The translations under genes and the position numbers were made by a program. This document shows positions 1-10,215 of a DNA stretch of 64,000 bases, piece after piece. The stretch spans positions 64,861,754-64,925,753 of the forward strand of contig NC_061508.1 in assembly GCF_022539505.1 (NCBI RefSeq), written 5' to 3'. This stretch comes from Lolium rigidum. Lineage: Eukaryota > Streptophyta > Magnoliopsida > Poales > Poaceae. The notes under the pieces are model-generated. The model did not search any database. It was not told the DNA's origin and saw nothing but the letters and a program-made list of their open reading frames with translations. Positions within the stretch are counted from its first letter, which is position 1; each line of letters begins with the position of its first letter.

Positions 1-1
1 C

Positions 2-352
2 TTCAGGAAGGCTCAGCTCTCCAAGATGTTCTTCCTGTTCCCTGACCCTCACTTCAAGGAGAAGAACCACCGGAGGAGGGTGATTAGCATGCAGTTGCTC
101 GATGAGTACGCTTTTGTGATGGGAGTGGGAGGAATCATATATACTATCACCGATGTAGAGGAGCTTGGTGTATGGATGCGGTCATGTCTGGAGAAACACC
201 CGCTCTTTGAAGCCATTCCAGAGGAAGAGATAGAAGTCGATCCAGTTGTCAAGTTACTGTCTACTGCCACTGAAGAAGGCCAGAAGGTCGCGAGAAACGG
301 AGGTCAAACTTTCCAGGCCATCTTCAGGCGCATATCTTTGCAAGAGGAATAA
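2..352 (+). CDS. tRNA (guanine-N7)-methyltransferase, C-terminal part (5' end outside window)
   Basis: The catalytic subunit of this enzyme (TrmB/METTL1/Trm8 family) methylates N7 of G46 in the variable loop of tRNAs using S-adenosylmethionine. The window holds the last ~116 codons in frame from base 2, with the stop at 350-352. The protein opens with the family signature KMFFLFPDPHFKEKNHRRR, a PDPHFK..H.RR stretch diagnostic of the family. It continues with VISMQLLDEYAFVMGVGG and a short helical C-terminus ending RRISLQEE. The SAM-binding part lies upstream, outside the window. The ATG at base 26 is internal, because the frame is open through it and family sequence precedes it. No intron falls in this piece, so it is probably the last exon. 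The gene converges on the ankyrin gene at 1365. Family assignment is secure; whether the whole gene is intact cannot be seen. Confidence 0.93.
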   Translation, partial: FRKAQLSKMFFLFPDPHFKEKNHRRRVISMQLLDEYAFVMGVGGIIYTITDVEELGVWMRSCLEKHPLFEAIPEEEIEVDPVVKLLSTATEEGQKVARNGGQTFQAIFRRISLQEE

Positions 353-1232
353 GCATTTGGGGAGTTAGTAGCTCATAGCACTAGTGCACTTTCCGAGAAT
401 GTGCTAGATCGATCTGTGTCATTTCTATGCATTTTTGTTAGTAGGATTTCAGTATTCTGTAGTCTTACGGTTGTTGACCAAAATGTGTGGCTCTACTCTA
501 CTTACAAAAAGAAAAAAAAAACGGGAACATTGCTTTGAGTTCAAGCTCACTGAGAGTTTGCATTATGTTGAACTCTAATGTTGTGTAGTACTTTGCATTT
601 TTTTTGGAAAAATTGTATTGCTGTCTGGAAATTGATAGCAGGTTCATCTTGCGAATTTTTGTATTGTTGCAGAAGTGTGAGTATTAGACGAAAATGTTAA
701 GGTACCTCATACTTAAACAAAAGGATTTTATTTATTATTTATTTTTAATAGTAATACGGGAATATGCATTACAGATGAAAATAAAAAAGCGTGCCATACA
801 TGTCGAATTCAAAAGGCTTGCCACATTTATGTGCAAAAGAGCAGAAGAAATAAAAAGAAAAAAAGTAGAAATAAAATGACTGTTCTATCCCTGAATGTTG
901 CTTCTAGAATTACAACTGAGGCCAGCTCTAAGACAATTATAACCCAAATGAGGTAACCTGTTCCACCAGATTGATTTCCTGTGTGCCTACCTGCTTATCC
1001 GAGGACGATGCACAGACTAATAGACTACACAAACATGTCCATGAAAATAACTGAAGAACAAGTCTGCCGAAATTGCCTGGAGTCGTCAAATAGGAATGAT
1101 TTCACCTGTCAGCTGTCACTGACTATTTCATCTTCACGAAGTTTCTACATAAGCTGTCCATGAATCCAGACGGAAAGGTATGACCCACAGACCATGTTCC
1201 ATCGGAAGAATCAACTTAAGACACAGTTGCTA
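353..1232. other. 3' flank between convergent genes
   Basis: This is the presumed 3' UTR of the methyltransferase gene followed by AT-rich intergenic DNA. It contains an A-rich run at about 508-520 and T-rich runs near 600. Small open frames (for example 694-879) are Lys/Ile-rich and have no recognisable features. I see no further gene. Confidence 0.6.
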
Positions 1233-1315
1233 CTACCTCAATTCCTAAATATAAGACGTCTTGGCAGTTTAAATAGAACTGCCAAAACACATCTTATAAT
1301 TAGGAACAGAGGGAG
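1233..1315. mobile_element. Stowaway-type MITE, 83 bp
   Basis: This is a nearly perfect hairpin. The left arm starts CTACCTCAATTCCTAAATAT and the right arm ends in the complement of CTCCCTCTGTTCCTAATTAT, with GGCAGTTT...AACTGCC near the centre. It is flanked by TA at 1231-1232 and 1316-1317, the Stowaway target duplication. It sits just beyond the 3' end of the ankyrin gene. Confidence 0.85.
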
Positions 1316-1364
1316 TACTTGCTAACATTTGATCTTTTGTTTCGAATTTCAGGCAGAGCAGACC

Positions 1365-3527
1365 TCAAGCAGCTCTGTTTGCTGGAACGAGTTTAAGAAG
1401 CTTTGCCAGATCATATGAGTTGAAATCCCTTCCGAAGCATAAGCTCAGGTCCAATGGTGTCTTTCCACCCTGCAATGTGGAAATATAAATCCAAACAGTT
1501 TATGAGTTCAGAGTTGAGACATCTGCGTAACATAAAGAATTAAGCCACACAGTTTAGACATTAGTTTGTGATTTCAGAGCAAGACATCGAAATGAACTAT
1601 GATCTAGAAGTCTAGAATCAAGATTCAAGCTGTACAGATTTCTGAAGGCAACCATGGAAAATTTGTGAGCAATATACAATGGCATGAAAATGTACACAAA
1701 ATAAGATCTGAGAGCATAAGAAGCAATGATCAAAGGTTCAAAACATTGACCAAAGGGTCATACATTTGTTCTTCTTGTCTGATCAGCACCGTTGACGAGC
1801 AATATCTTTGCTATATCCCTATTTCTACTTTGGACTGCTACATGTAGTGGTGTCCAGCCATCCTGCATCAGAGGAAAATATGACAAAAGATCTCACAGGC
1901 GCAGAATTACTGAGCTGATATGAGAGATGTGCCCTTTCAACTTACAACATCAGCAACGTTAACATCCACCTTATACTTAATCAGTAGCTTCACAGTTTGC
2001 AGAGCACCAACTTGAACTGCGTAATGCAATGGTGTGGCTCCATCCTGCAAATAGGGCAGACTAAATTCCAGTGCCAACATACAGGAAAAATCACAAACCT
2101 AAAATGACAACTGAACTGTTGCTTGTGAAGAACCAAATCAGTCTGACAAGTGTTAATACCACTTGCTTATGAAACTACAGAAAATAAACCACAAAAGATA
2201 GTGCCGGTTACCCTATCCCTGACATGAGGATTTGCTCCTTTTCTTAGGAGATGGCTAATGACAGCCTCCTTCTTGCCTATTACTGCTTTGTGAAGAGGGG
2301 TGAAACCATCCTGCAATAGCAACAGTCCCAACATTAGCCCCACTATCCTAGATGAGGTGGTTTTGGACAGCCATCACAATGGATAAACCAGGAACCTACT
2401 TTATCGACTAGATTGATATCAACACCATTGTCCAGCAACTTGTCCATGAGAGGTATCTGCAGCGCCAACGCATAGGTATGAAGCGGATGCCATTTCGGCT
2501 GCACCAAGCATTGCAATTTCTGAAGTTAGAATCAACATCGACATTCAACATTGCACTCATTAATGTCTCTTGCTATCCAGATACAATTTATGAAATGTAC
2601 CATAACCAACATATTTTTTTTCTAGATACTGGTGCACAATTCAGTATGAAAGTTTATGAATTGATTCAAGACATCGATGTAGAAATCAGGTTACAACACC
2701 GCAACAGAAGGCACCGAAAATCTGCTACAACCAATACACTGCATTTTAATCGGATAATCAGCTTCTCAGATGGCATGATATGGCGATAGTTGGCATGGAA
2801 ATCAGCCACTGGCAACAGACTGCGTGTCACTCTTACAGGTAGCATAAACACCTAAACCACGCTAGACATGATAAGGAGCATCTCTAAGACAGTGAAAGAC
2901 ACTTAAAAATTGTCTGTAAGATAGTGGAACACACTTAACTGATGATATTAGGGTGACATCAGCGGTCTGGTTCTGATCCAAGATAGCCTCTTCTTCCGGC
3001 GTTAGGAGAAGCTCGATTTCTAAAACAACAAAATAGCGGCAGGATAAGCTGTACGGTCCAAAAAAAAAAGTACCAAAATGAGAATTGATAAGCATAAACC
3101 GCACAATCACTGGTGAGTGCAAAGTGTAAGAACAGTCACATCAAAGAACTGCTGAAGGAGTAAATTTGCCCCGGAGACTCGGTCGATATGGTACCTCTCC
3201 GGAGCTCCTGCTCTTCACGGTCTTGCTGCCGCGCCGTAGCGACCCTAGAGAACGGGATGGGGGAAGGGAAAGGGGAGCTTCTTTGTCTGGTGGATTGCTT
3301 GCCCTCATCCTCGTACTCGCTGCCGGAGCCGTCGTCCGGCTCCTCCCAGAAGGCGGCGCCGCCGCGGGAGAGCGCGTGGCGGGGCCCGGGAGCCAATTGA
3401 GAGCGGCGGCGGAACGTGGGGATGTGGGCGATAGGAGCGTGGTGCAGCACAGGGGTGAGCGGGGAGCGGGGAGGAATGGAGAAGGGGGGAGGTAGCGGCG
3501 GCGGAGGAGGAAGCCGTCGGCGCCCAT
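1365..3527 (-). CDS. EMB506: Ankyrin-repeat protein, chloroplast EMB506 type
   Basis: In Arabidopsis, EMB506 is a plastid ankyrin protein that works with AKRP and is needed for embryo and plastid development. Minus-strand exons read by eye are 3195-~3527, 2940-3019, 2400-2498, 2212-2310, 1946-2044, 1764-1862 and 1365-1469 (stop 1365-1367). The four exons from 2498 to 1764 are each exactly 99 bp, one 33-residue ankyrin repeat per exon. They open PKWHPLH, DGFTPLH, DGATPLH and DGWTPLH; the last exon opens [16 protein letters not shown] and ends VPANRAA. Exon 1 carries an acidic segment ([16 protein letters not shown]) and joins exon 2 as [19 protein letters not shown]. All splice sites are GT/AG. 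Exon 1 is odd: the acidic frame has a stop at 3553-3555 and no ATG after it, while ATGs at 3527 and 3535 lie in other frames that encode transit-peptide-like sequence. The start is therefore unresolved. Identity is strong from the C-terminal 190 residues. Confidence 0.88.
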
Positions 3528-3801
3528 GGCAGCATTTCTCGGCCGGCGCCTCTTATCGCGTCGCGGAGGAGCTGAACTGACGTTCTCGCCCTTGTGTTCG
3601 TCTGTTTTCTCTAAGACCCGTCCAGAGACGCTGGATGGAAAAAAGGAGGGACAGGATGTCATTTGGCTTTGATGTAGGGCGAGCTCAGTTGGTACATTTG
3701 TAAAAACACACTTACGATGGTAACATACAATTGATGCCACTAATTCATATCACAAAGGTTTTTTTTTTTGAGAATTATGTATCACAAAGGTAACATACTA
3801 A

Positions 3802-6042
3802 GAGCAGGTCTAACAGACCCCGTAAAAGGGGCAAACCCGTATAATAACCGCCGATTTGAGGGTTTCGGCTCTACCCGGCCGTCTAGCACGCCCCGTAAAA
3901 ATGGCCCCCGCATCGTTTTTTGCTGTTTTCGACTACGGGGCGGGTCGTCGCCCCCTACTTGTGCGGGGTGGGAGCGGGGATAGTGGGCGAAACTAGCATC
4001 CCAATTCCGAAAGCGCGCGCGGATATTTCAGTTGTCCCCATCCATTTTCCCCCGCGCGCCGCCGCAGCCACCCGCGCGCCGTCGCCGGAATCCGTCAGAT
4101 CCGCGCCCCTCCGCCGTCCGCCGAGCCGCGCCGAGCTGCGTCGACGCCCGCCGCACCTCCGCCGCACCCCCGCCGAAGTTCCGCGTCCCTCCGCGCGCGC
4201 CGCCGCCCTCCCGTCGTGGTCTTCTCTGCCGTTTGTCGCCGGTGAGTATTCCGCCGCGTTCTTCTTCGTTGCCGCCGGTAAATTGGTCGGATTTCGGGCT
4301 GATGTATGGTACACCGTGGTAGATGGCTTCGGAGGATGTGCACATGGCGGATTTGGAGGCGACGTCGACCGATTGGTCGTCGTCGGATTCCGACGATTCG
4401 GACATCGACGAGTTGCTCAACGACGACGAGACGGAGATGATGGTGCTCCTGTTCGGCTTGAAGAAAACGGAGGACCGCATGAAGCTGCTCGGATCGGCGG
4501 AAAGGATCCGTGATGGGGCGTATGTGCATTCCGCGGAACCGCGCGCTCGGCCACGAACAGTCGATGCAAGATTATTTCGCCGAGGTACCGACCTATCCTC
4601 CCGCCTCTTCCGTAGACGTTACCGAATGCGTAGGTCTTTGTTCGAGAGAATCGTCAAAGATTGCGAGGCAAATTGCGATTATTTCAAGCAAAGAAGAAAT
4701 GCTGCCCAAGTCATGGGATTTAGCCCATATCAAAAAAATTCTGCCGCCATGAGGGTTATTGCATACGGTATACCAGGCAGATTATACCGAACGAGTACCT
4801 TCGCATTGGTGTGCAAACAACCACGGATTGCGTGCGTATGTTTGCCAAGATGGTGATCAAGTTGTATGGAGAGAAGTATCTCCGAGCTCCAAATGAGGAT
4901 GATACAAAAAGGCTCATGGAGATCAATGAAAGGAGGGGGTGGCCGGGGATGCTTGGTAGTTTGGATTGCATGCATTGGACATGGAAAAATTGTCCAAAAG
5001 CATGGCATGGAATGTATTGTGGCAAAAGCCGTGATGCTACCATTGTTCTTGAAGCTGTGGCCTCTCAAGACTTATGGATTTGGCATGCTTTTTTTGGATT
5101 GCCGGGGACACTCAACGACATCAACATCTTGAATAGATCCCCTTTGTTTGCAAGACTAGTTAAGGGTGAAGCTCCACCTTGTAACTACAAAGTTATGAAC
5201 AATGAGTACACCATGGGGTACTATCTCACGAGATGGTATTTACCCTAACTATGCAACCCTTGTCAAGTCCATAAAAGAGAAAAAGGACAGGGCTTTGACA
5301 AGAAATGAAGCTTGCTTCACCAAAAATCAAGAGGCATGCCGCAAAGATATTGAGAGAGCTTTTGGTGTCTTGCAAGCAAGGTTTGCAATTGTCCGGGGTC
5401 TCGCTAGGTTTTGGGACAAGGAAACTCTTGTTGATGTCATGACATGTTGTGTCATTCTTCATAACATGATCATTGAAGATGAAAGAGGTTTGAACTTGCC
5501 ATGTTTCTATGACAATGTTGGCACCAGAGTGCAGCCCGAGAGGAACCCTGATCGGATTGAAACTTTTCTTGCAGCTCATCAAGGCATTGAAAATGCCGAG
5601 ACTCATCACCAGCTGACCCAAGATTTGATTGATCACCATTGGCAGTTGCATGGCCAATGATTTATTACATTCATTTCCCATTGTTGTATGTGTGAAACAT
5701 TCATTTCCTATTGTTGTATGTCTGAAACATTTGTTATTTGTTTAATTCTTCCATTAGAACATTTGTTGACATTTCCGAAAACATTATTGTAATAATTATG
5801 ACGATTATTGTGTGATGTAAAACATTTATTTTATGTGAATGGTGTGTTGGTTCATATGCAATTTGTCAAAAAAACCTGTTTTGAGGGGTTGAAAACTGGG
5901 ATGAGCTAGCAGACCCCGTATCCCCACCCCGTACAGGGCCCTCTGCTAGCTCATCCCAGTTTTCGGCCGGCGAAAACTGAATACAGGGCCCTCTACTCGC
6001 GTTTTAAGGGGCGAAAAAATACGGGACCTGTTAGACATGCTC
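3802..6042 (+). mobile_element. PIF/Harbinger DNA transposon, complete ends, 2241 bp
   Basis: The terminal inverted repeats are visible: the left end is GAGCAGGTCTAACAGACCCC and the complement of the right end is GAGCATGTCTAACAGGTCCC. The similarity continues into GTA..GGGGC-like sequence. The element is flanked on both sides by the trinucleotide TAA (3799-3801 and 6043-6045), the typical 3-bp Harbinger target duplication. It carries one transposase reading frame (4323-5660). I see no separate Myb-like second ORF, so it would depend on another element for that partner. The left subterminal region (4030-4230) is very GC-rich. The element lies upstream of the ankyrin gene's exon 1. Confidence 0.92.
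4323..5660 (+). pseudogene. PIF/Harbinger DDE transposase, frameshifted
   Basis: The product would excise and reinsert Harbinger elements using a DDE nuclease fold. An acidic N-terminus (residues ~10-40 of the first frame) precedes a basic RRRYRMRRSLFERIV segment. The core shows GSLDCMHWTWKNCP (first Asp), LPGTLNDINIL (second Asp) and KDIERAFGVLQARFAIV (Glu), then the family tail CVILHNMIIEDE. The frame breaks twice. Near 4775-4793 the frame changes between the GIP and EYLRIG family blocks, and near 5228-5235 it changes between MGYYL and DGIYPNYATLVKSI. The remaining sequence is otherwise well conserved, so loss of function looks fairly recent. The first ATG at 4323 fits the acidic start. As it stands no full-length transposase can be made. 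Confidence 0.88.
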
Positions 6043-6124
6043 TAAGGGCCTCTTGATTTTACATAAAAAAAGAGGCTTGGGTGAAAGCGAGCTTTGTTAG
6101 GAGTTATCCGGGAAAATTTTCGCC

Positions 6125-6243
6125 CTCCAGTCTATATTAATGGGCTCAACTTTATCTAGATTCATATGTATCTAGTTAAGTTTTTAGACTAGATGCATGT
6201 GAATCTAGACAAAGTTGAGTCCATTAATATGGACCGGATGGAG
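6125..6243. mobile_element. Stowaway-like MITE, ~120 bp
   Basis: Inverted arms read CTCCAGTCTATATTAATGGG on the left and, from the complement of the right, CTCCATCCGGTCCATATTAA. Both continue with CTCAACTTTGTCTAGATTCA-like sequence around a loop near 6180. TA is present on the right (6244-6245) but the left duplication is not clear. Confidence 0.75.
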
Positions 6244-6245
6244 TA

Positions 6246-7003
6246 GTAAAAGTCACGGGGAGTCCAATACTTTAAAAGTTCTATGAAATCCTTTGAACCA
6301 ATAAGGCCCTAAAACATATTGTCGATCAAATGTTTGTCCTAACAAACTGTAGATAGTTTATCTGACATAAATTAATTGAGGCATCCAGAAAAAAATGTAA
6401 TACAGTAGAAGTAGTGATAGTTTTGAAAGGGAAAGAATAAGGTATGAACAAGAAGCCAATCAGACTTGTGTCACTCCCCAAGCGACGTGAGGGCATACTC
6501 TAGAGACCGTGTCGCTAGGCCACCTTTATCGATTTCCCCATTGCCACTGCCACCGGCCTAAGCCGCGTTGCCGGTCGGAGATGTGGAAATCGGACGGCGG
6601 TCCAAGGTCCTCGTCTGTGAGCACTGAGATTAACGAGGCGGAGGCAATCGACTCGGTTGGCCGTTAGGGAGGCCGGCTCGGCTGGCTCTGGAAGAGGTAA
6701 ACACAAGCGTGGTGTCCTATGGGTCGCAAGCGGACGAGCAGAAGGGTGGCTGTGCGGTGTGCGCCGCTGGTGGATGATCTCGGCTGTTGCGCAACATCGG
6801 CGTGGCAGAGGGCAGGGGTGTGGCCGGTCGACTCCGTCGGGGCGCTGGTCTGTGCGTGCCTGATCTGGGCTTCTACGTGGCTGTGAACATGGTTGGTGCC
6901 GGGAGCTTGGCACGTCATGTGAGCTCGGTGTGTGCTAGCTCTTCGGGTTGGTGTTGTTGGCTCACAGTTGTGCGGGAAGGAGGTCCATCGTTGCGATGCT
7001 TGG
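6246..7003. other. Intergenic, degenerate repeat
   Basis: No convincing gene. Short open frames on both strands at 6515-6913 are Pro/Arg- or Gly-rich and look like composition artefacts. Removing the two LTR insertions (7004-10071 and 10216-11683) makes this stretch continuous with 10077-10215 and 11689 onward. It is probably one old repeat that received the LTR elements. Confidence 0.5.
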
Positions 7004-10000
7004 TGATGTGGGCATTACCCTTTGGGTAACCAACATTAGACTACCTCCTCCAGCCCAACTAGGGGCCCATGAAGATTGCCCAACAACCAAGATGGGTCTA
7101 TACGTCGGTTCTAGAGAAGGAGACTTATCTGAAGAAGGATTCTTGACGAACAAGGCAAGAAGACGCTATACAAGAGAAGATTAGAATAGATCTCTTTGTC
7201 ACCTAGTCGAGTCCAGACAGAACTCTCGGGACCTGGCCTGCTATATAAAGTGTAAGGGTATATTGCCCCTATGTGTGGTTTTGGTAATTAATGACAACCC
7301 CTTTTGACTAATGTTTTCATTGAGTGTATATGAAGGAATATTCCATAGGTACTACTTGTATTCCATATGCTGGATTCAAGTATGGATGCCATGAAGATAA
7401 AGATACACCTTGTGTATTGGCATCAAGATCATCGATTTGAAGATATATATGTGATATGATCAAGAAGAAGAAATGAAGATGGAGTTCTTATGTGGAACTC
7501 AATATTAGTCATGCTCTATCTTATGTGATAAGCAATGGATGATCAAGATCTTGAGAGCTTGATTCCAAGTGAAGAATTCTTTATATACATCTCAAGATAG
7601 TATGATAGAGTATGAGAAGATACAAGGTTGAGTCGTGCAAGTTCAAGATGAGCATCTCAAGTGGATCACATGCTTGAAGCTTGCCGTTCATTTGGTGATA
7701 ATAGACATGTGAAGATGTGCATCAATGGAGCTTTCCCATCATGGTGTATGGGGGAGCATTTGTGAGTCTTCACGAAGCAACGATCATCAAGTGAGGCATT
7801 CCGGCTTGAGTGGAGCTTGAAGAGTTATCATCAAGATCAAGCGGGATGCGCAAGGAAAAGGTATGGCCTTGATAGATTTTCCTTTTACCGGTCTCAAGGT
7901 GGTTGATGGGAGACCGGATTATAGGATAGATAGCCGCACTATTAAGAGGGGCTTTCGGTTGGGTAACTTGATCACATCGTCTTAGGGAGCTCAATCCTTT
8001 GCATACTTTGCATATCCCTATTGCTTCTTGGTGTTTCTCTGTGTGAGGTTCTTGAGCTTGTTGCTAGCTTTACAACAAGCCCAAGTTCATCGAAAACGGA
8101 ATCCGCATGCATCTTCTATTGCGTTTTCGAGTTTGGACGTCCTCACCGTTTCTTGACGGTGGGAGACTCCCTCTCTAAAATCATATAAAATATTCTGTGA
8201 GGAGTCTCCATATTTCCAACAAAATTGGTTTTATGTCGATCAGAGTTCGGGAGCTTTTGTTATGAAAGAAACAGGGAAAAGTATAAAAAGGAAAAGAAAA
8301 GGGGAGGTAGTGGCCGGCCGGCCGCCCGGCCAGACCGGCCCACCCGGTCCGAACCGGATCTGGTGCTGGTGCCAGCCGGGCCGCTTACTGTGGCGTTTCC
8401 GGTCTGGGCTGGCCCAGCACCCGGCGCCCGCCGGCCCGCTCGTCGCCCCGCCCGGTCGACCGGCCTCCTGGCCGGGCCGGGCCGTCTCCGCCTCCCCCGC
8501 GCGGCCCACCTCGCGCGGCCTCGCCCAACCTATCCGTCGCGCTGTGCAGCGCGCCTCTCCGCCCGGCTGCAGGTCCGGCTGGGCCGGATCCCAGACCGGC
8601 CTGTCCGGCCTCAGCCCCGGTCAGCCGGCTGGGCCACCGGTTGGGCTGCTCCGCCCCTTCCAGCTTGCTCCCGCCCCGACCGGCCTGTGGCCCGGTCCGG
8701 CCGGACTGGTGACCGGCCTGGCCGGCTCCAGGTCCGGTCGGCCGGCATGTGCGTCGTCTGGGTCATTTTTCCTGCGCGTCTTGACTTGTCTTTTTTCCCC
8801 AACGGTTTTATTTGCTCCCTAGCTATAAATAGCCCTTCTTCCACCTTGAGCAAGTTAGTTCTTCCTATTCTCTCTCCTCCATTGTTGCCTTTGAAGAACT
8901 TTCTCTCTCTCGTGTCTCCCCCCATGATTCTTGCTCATTCTCGAGGGATCTAAGAGAGGAGATCTAGATCTACACTTCCACCAATCCATTTCTCCTCTAA
9001 GTGAGGGGAACTCTTGGGATCTAGATCTTGTAGTCTTTTGTTGACTTTCCCCATTGTTCTTCTTCTCCAATCTCATCCTAGCATTTGTTGTTTGGGTTGG
9101 ATTTGAGTGTGAAGGATTTGAACACCTCTAGTGTTCTTGCTTTGCATCATTGCATAGTGTTGAGCTTCCACCACGATTAGTTCGAGTGAGAGACCGTGAG
9201 CTTGTTACTCTTGGAGGGAGACCTCCTAGTTGGCTTGGCGGTTGGTGCTCCGGTGATCTCTTCAAGAAGATTGTGAAGAGGCCGGGCTTCTCCTTCGTGG
9301 AGCTTGTGAAGTGGTTGTGGAGCTTGCCATCTCCGGAGCGGAGGAAAAGCTAACCATAAGGAAAGGGCCATTATCCTTCGTGGGTGTGGTTCGGAGAATA
9401 GGGTGAGCCTTCGGACCTCCACTCCTCCAAACGTGACGTACCTTCTTGCAAAGGAAGGGAACACGGGAATACATCCTCGTCTCCGCGTGCCTCGGTTATT
9501 TCTATACCCGAGCTCTCTTTCCTTGTGATAGCCATCGTGTTTGAAGTACATATATCTTGCTATCACTTGTGCTACATATATCTTGTGCCTATCTTGCTTA
9601 GCTCTAGTTGCCATTGTTACACTTAGTTGAGCTTAGCATATTTAGGGTTTGTGCTTGTAAACTAAATGTTAGTTTAATTCCGCATTCTTACAAGAAAAAT
9701 CCGCAAGAGTTTGTAATTGCCTATTCACCCCCCCTCTAGGCGACATCTCGATCTTTCATAAAGGCCAAGAGAGGGTTTGCCGATACACAACTTGAACACA
9801 TAGATCCACCGTAAGTCAGAGCTAGAAACCTAGAACCTTAGCCTCTCGACGAGACAACCATCACAACCTATCGGCTACCGCATTGTAACCCGATATATTC
9901 GATAATCAAGATCAGACAAGCATGAAGTAAGGGTTTTACCTCATCGAGGGCCCCAAACCTAGGTAAATCTCTCTCCCCGTTTGCTTGGTATCCGATGTCT

Positions 10001-10071
10001 CGTGTCAGCCTGCAGGATTCCGTCAACCCTAAGCCCCTCATGGTGGGCATTGCCGGGGAGCACCCTCAACA
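7004..10071 (+). mobile_element. Solo LTR (outer, 555 bp net) interrupted by a second solo LTR
   Basis: This LTR starts TGATGTGGGCATTACCC and ends GCACCCTCAACA. It is flanked by the 5-bp direct repeat CTTGG at 6999-7003 and 10072-10076, a retrotransposon target duplication. It is split by the insertion at 7251-9758, leaving arms of 247 and 308 bp. Its TATA box (CTATATAAAG, 7241-7250) is the exact insertion point. No internal retroviral-type domain is present between the duplicated targets, so this is a solo LTR left by LTR-LTR recombination. Confidence 0.85.
7251..9758 (+). mobile_element. Solo LTR (inner), 2508 bp
   Basis: It begins TGTAAGGGTATATTGCCCC, ends CATCTCGATCTTTCA, and is flanked by the 5-bp duplication TAAAG (7246-7250 and 9759-9763). 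It therefore has TG...CA termini and a clean target duplication with no internal domain. A core at about 8310-8750 is extremely GC-rich and full of CCGGCC-type words. It is followed by a TATA box (GCTATAAATAGCCC near 8822-8835), which probably marks the U3/R boundary. The end sequence CCTATTCACCCCCCCTCTAG is a motif I associate with large Triticeae LTRs. Open frames inside it (such as 8225-8953) are low-complexity Pro/Arg/Gly translations, not genes. Confidence 0.88.
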
Positions 10072-10215
10072 CTTGGCAAGTTGGTGGTGGCTGGGGGAAG
10101 ATGAATGGTGCTGATGAAGGTGTTGCATCCTCCCGTCTAGAGTGGGGAAGAGGAAGAAGGGATGCCATCGCTTTGGGCTTTCTAGGGAGGTGTGGACAAC
10201 CGTGGAGGCAGTGGT

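Noticed and set aside
3136..3450. Frame start at 3450 as the real start of the ankyrin protein
   Set aside because: The codon at 3450-3448 is GTG, not ATG, and no ATG exists upstream in that frame before the stop at 3553-3555.
4028..4529. Minus-strand Arg/Gly-rich frames at the left of the Harbinger element
   Set aside because: They lie antisense to the transposase start and in GC-rich subterminal DNA, with no conserved motif.
8225..8953. 242-residue plus-strand frame in the inner solo LTR
   Set aside because: Pro/Arg/Ala-rich translation of a CCGGCC island, open in several frames at once, with no domain.
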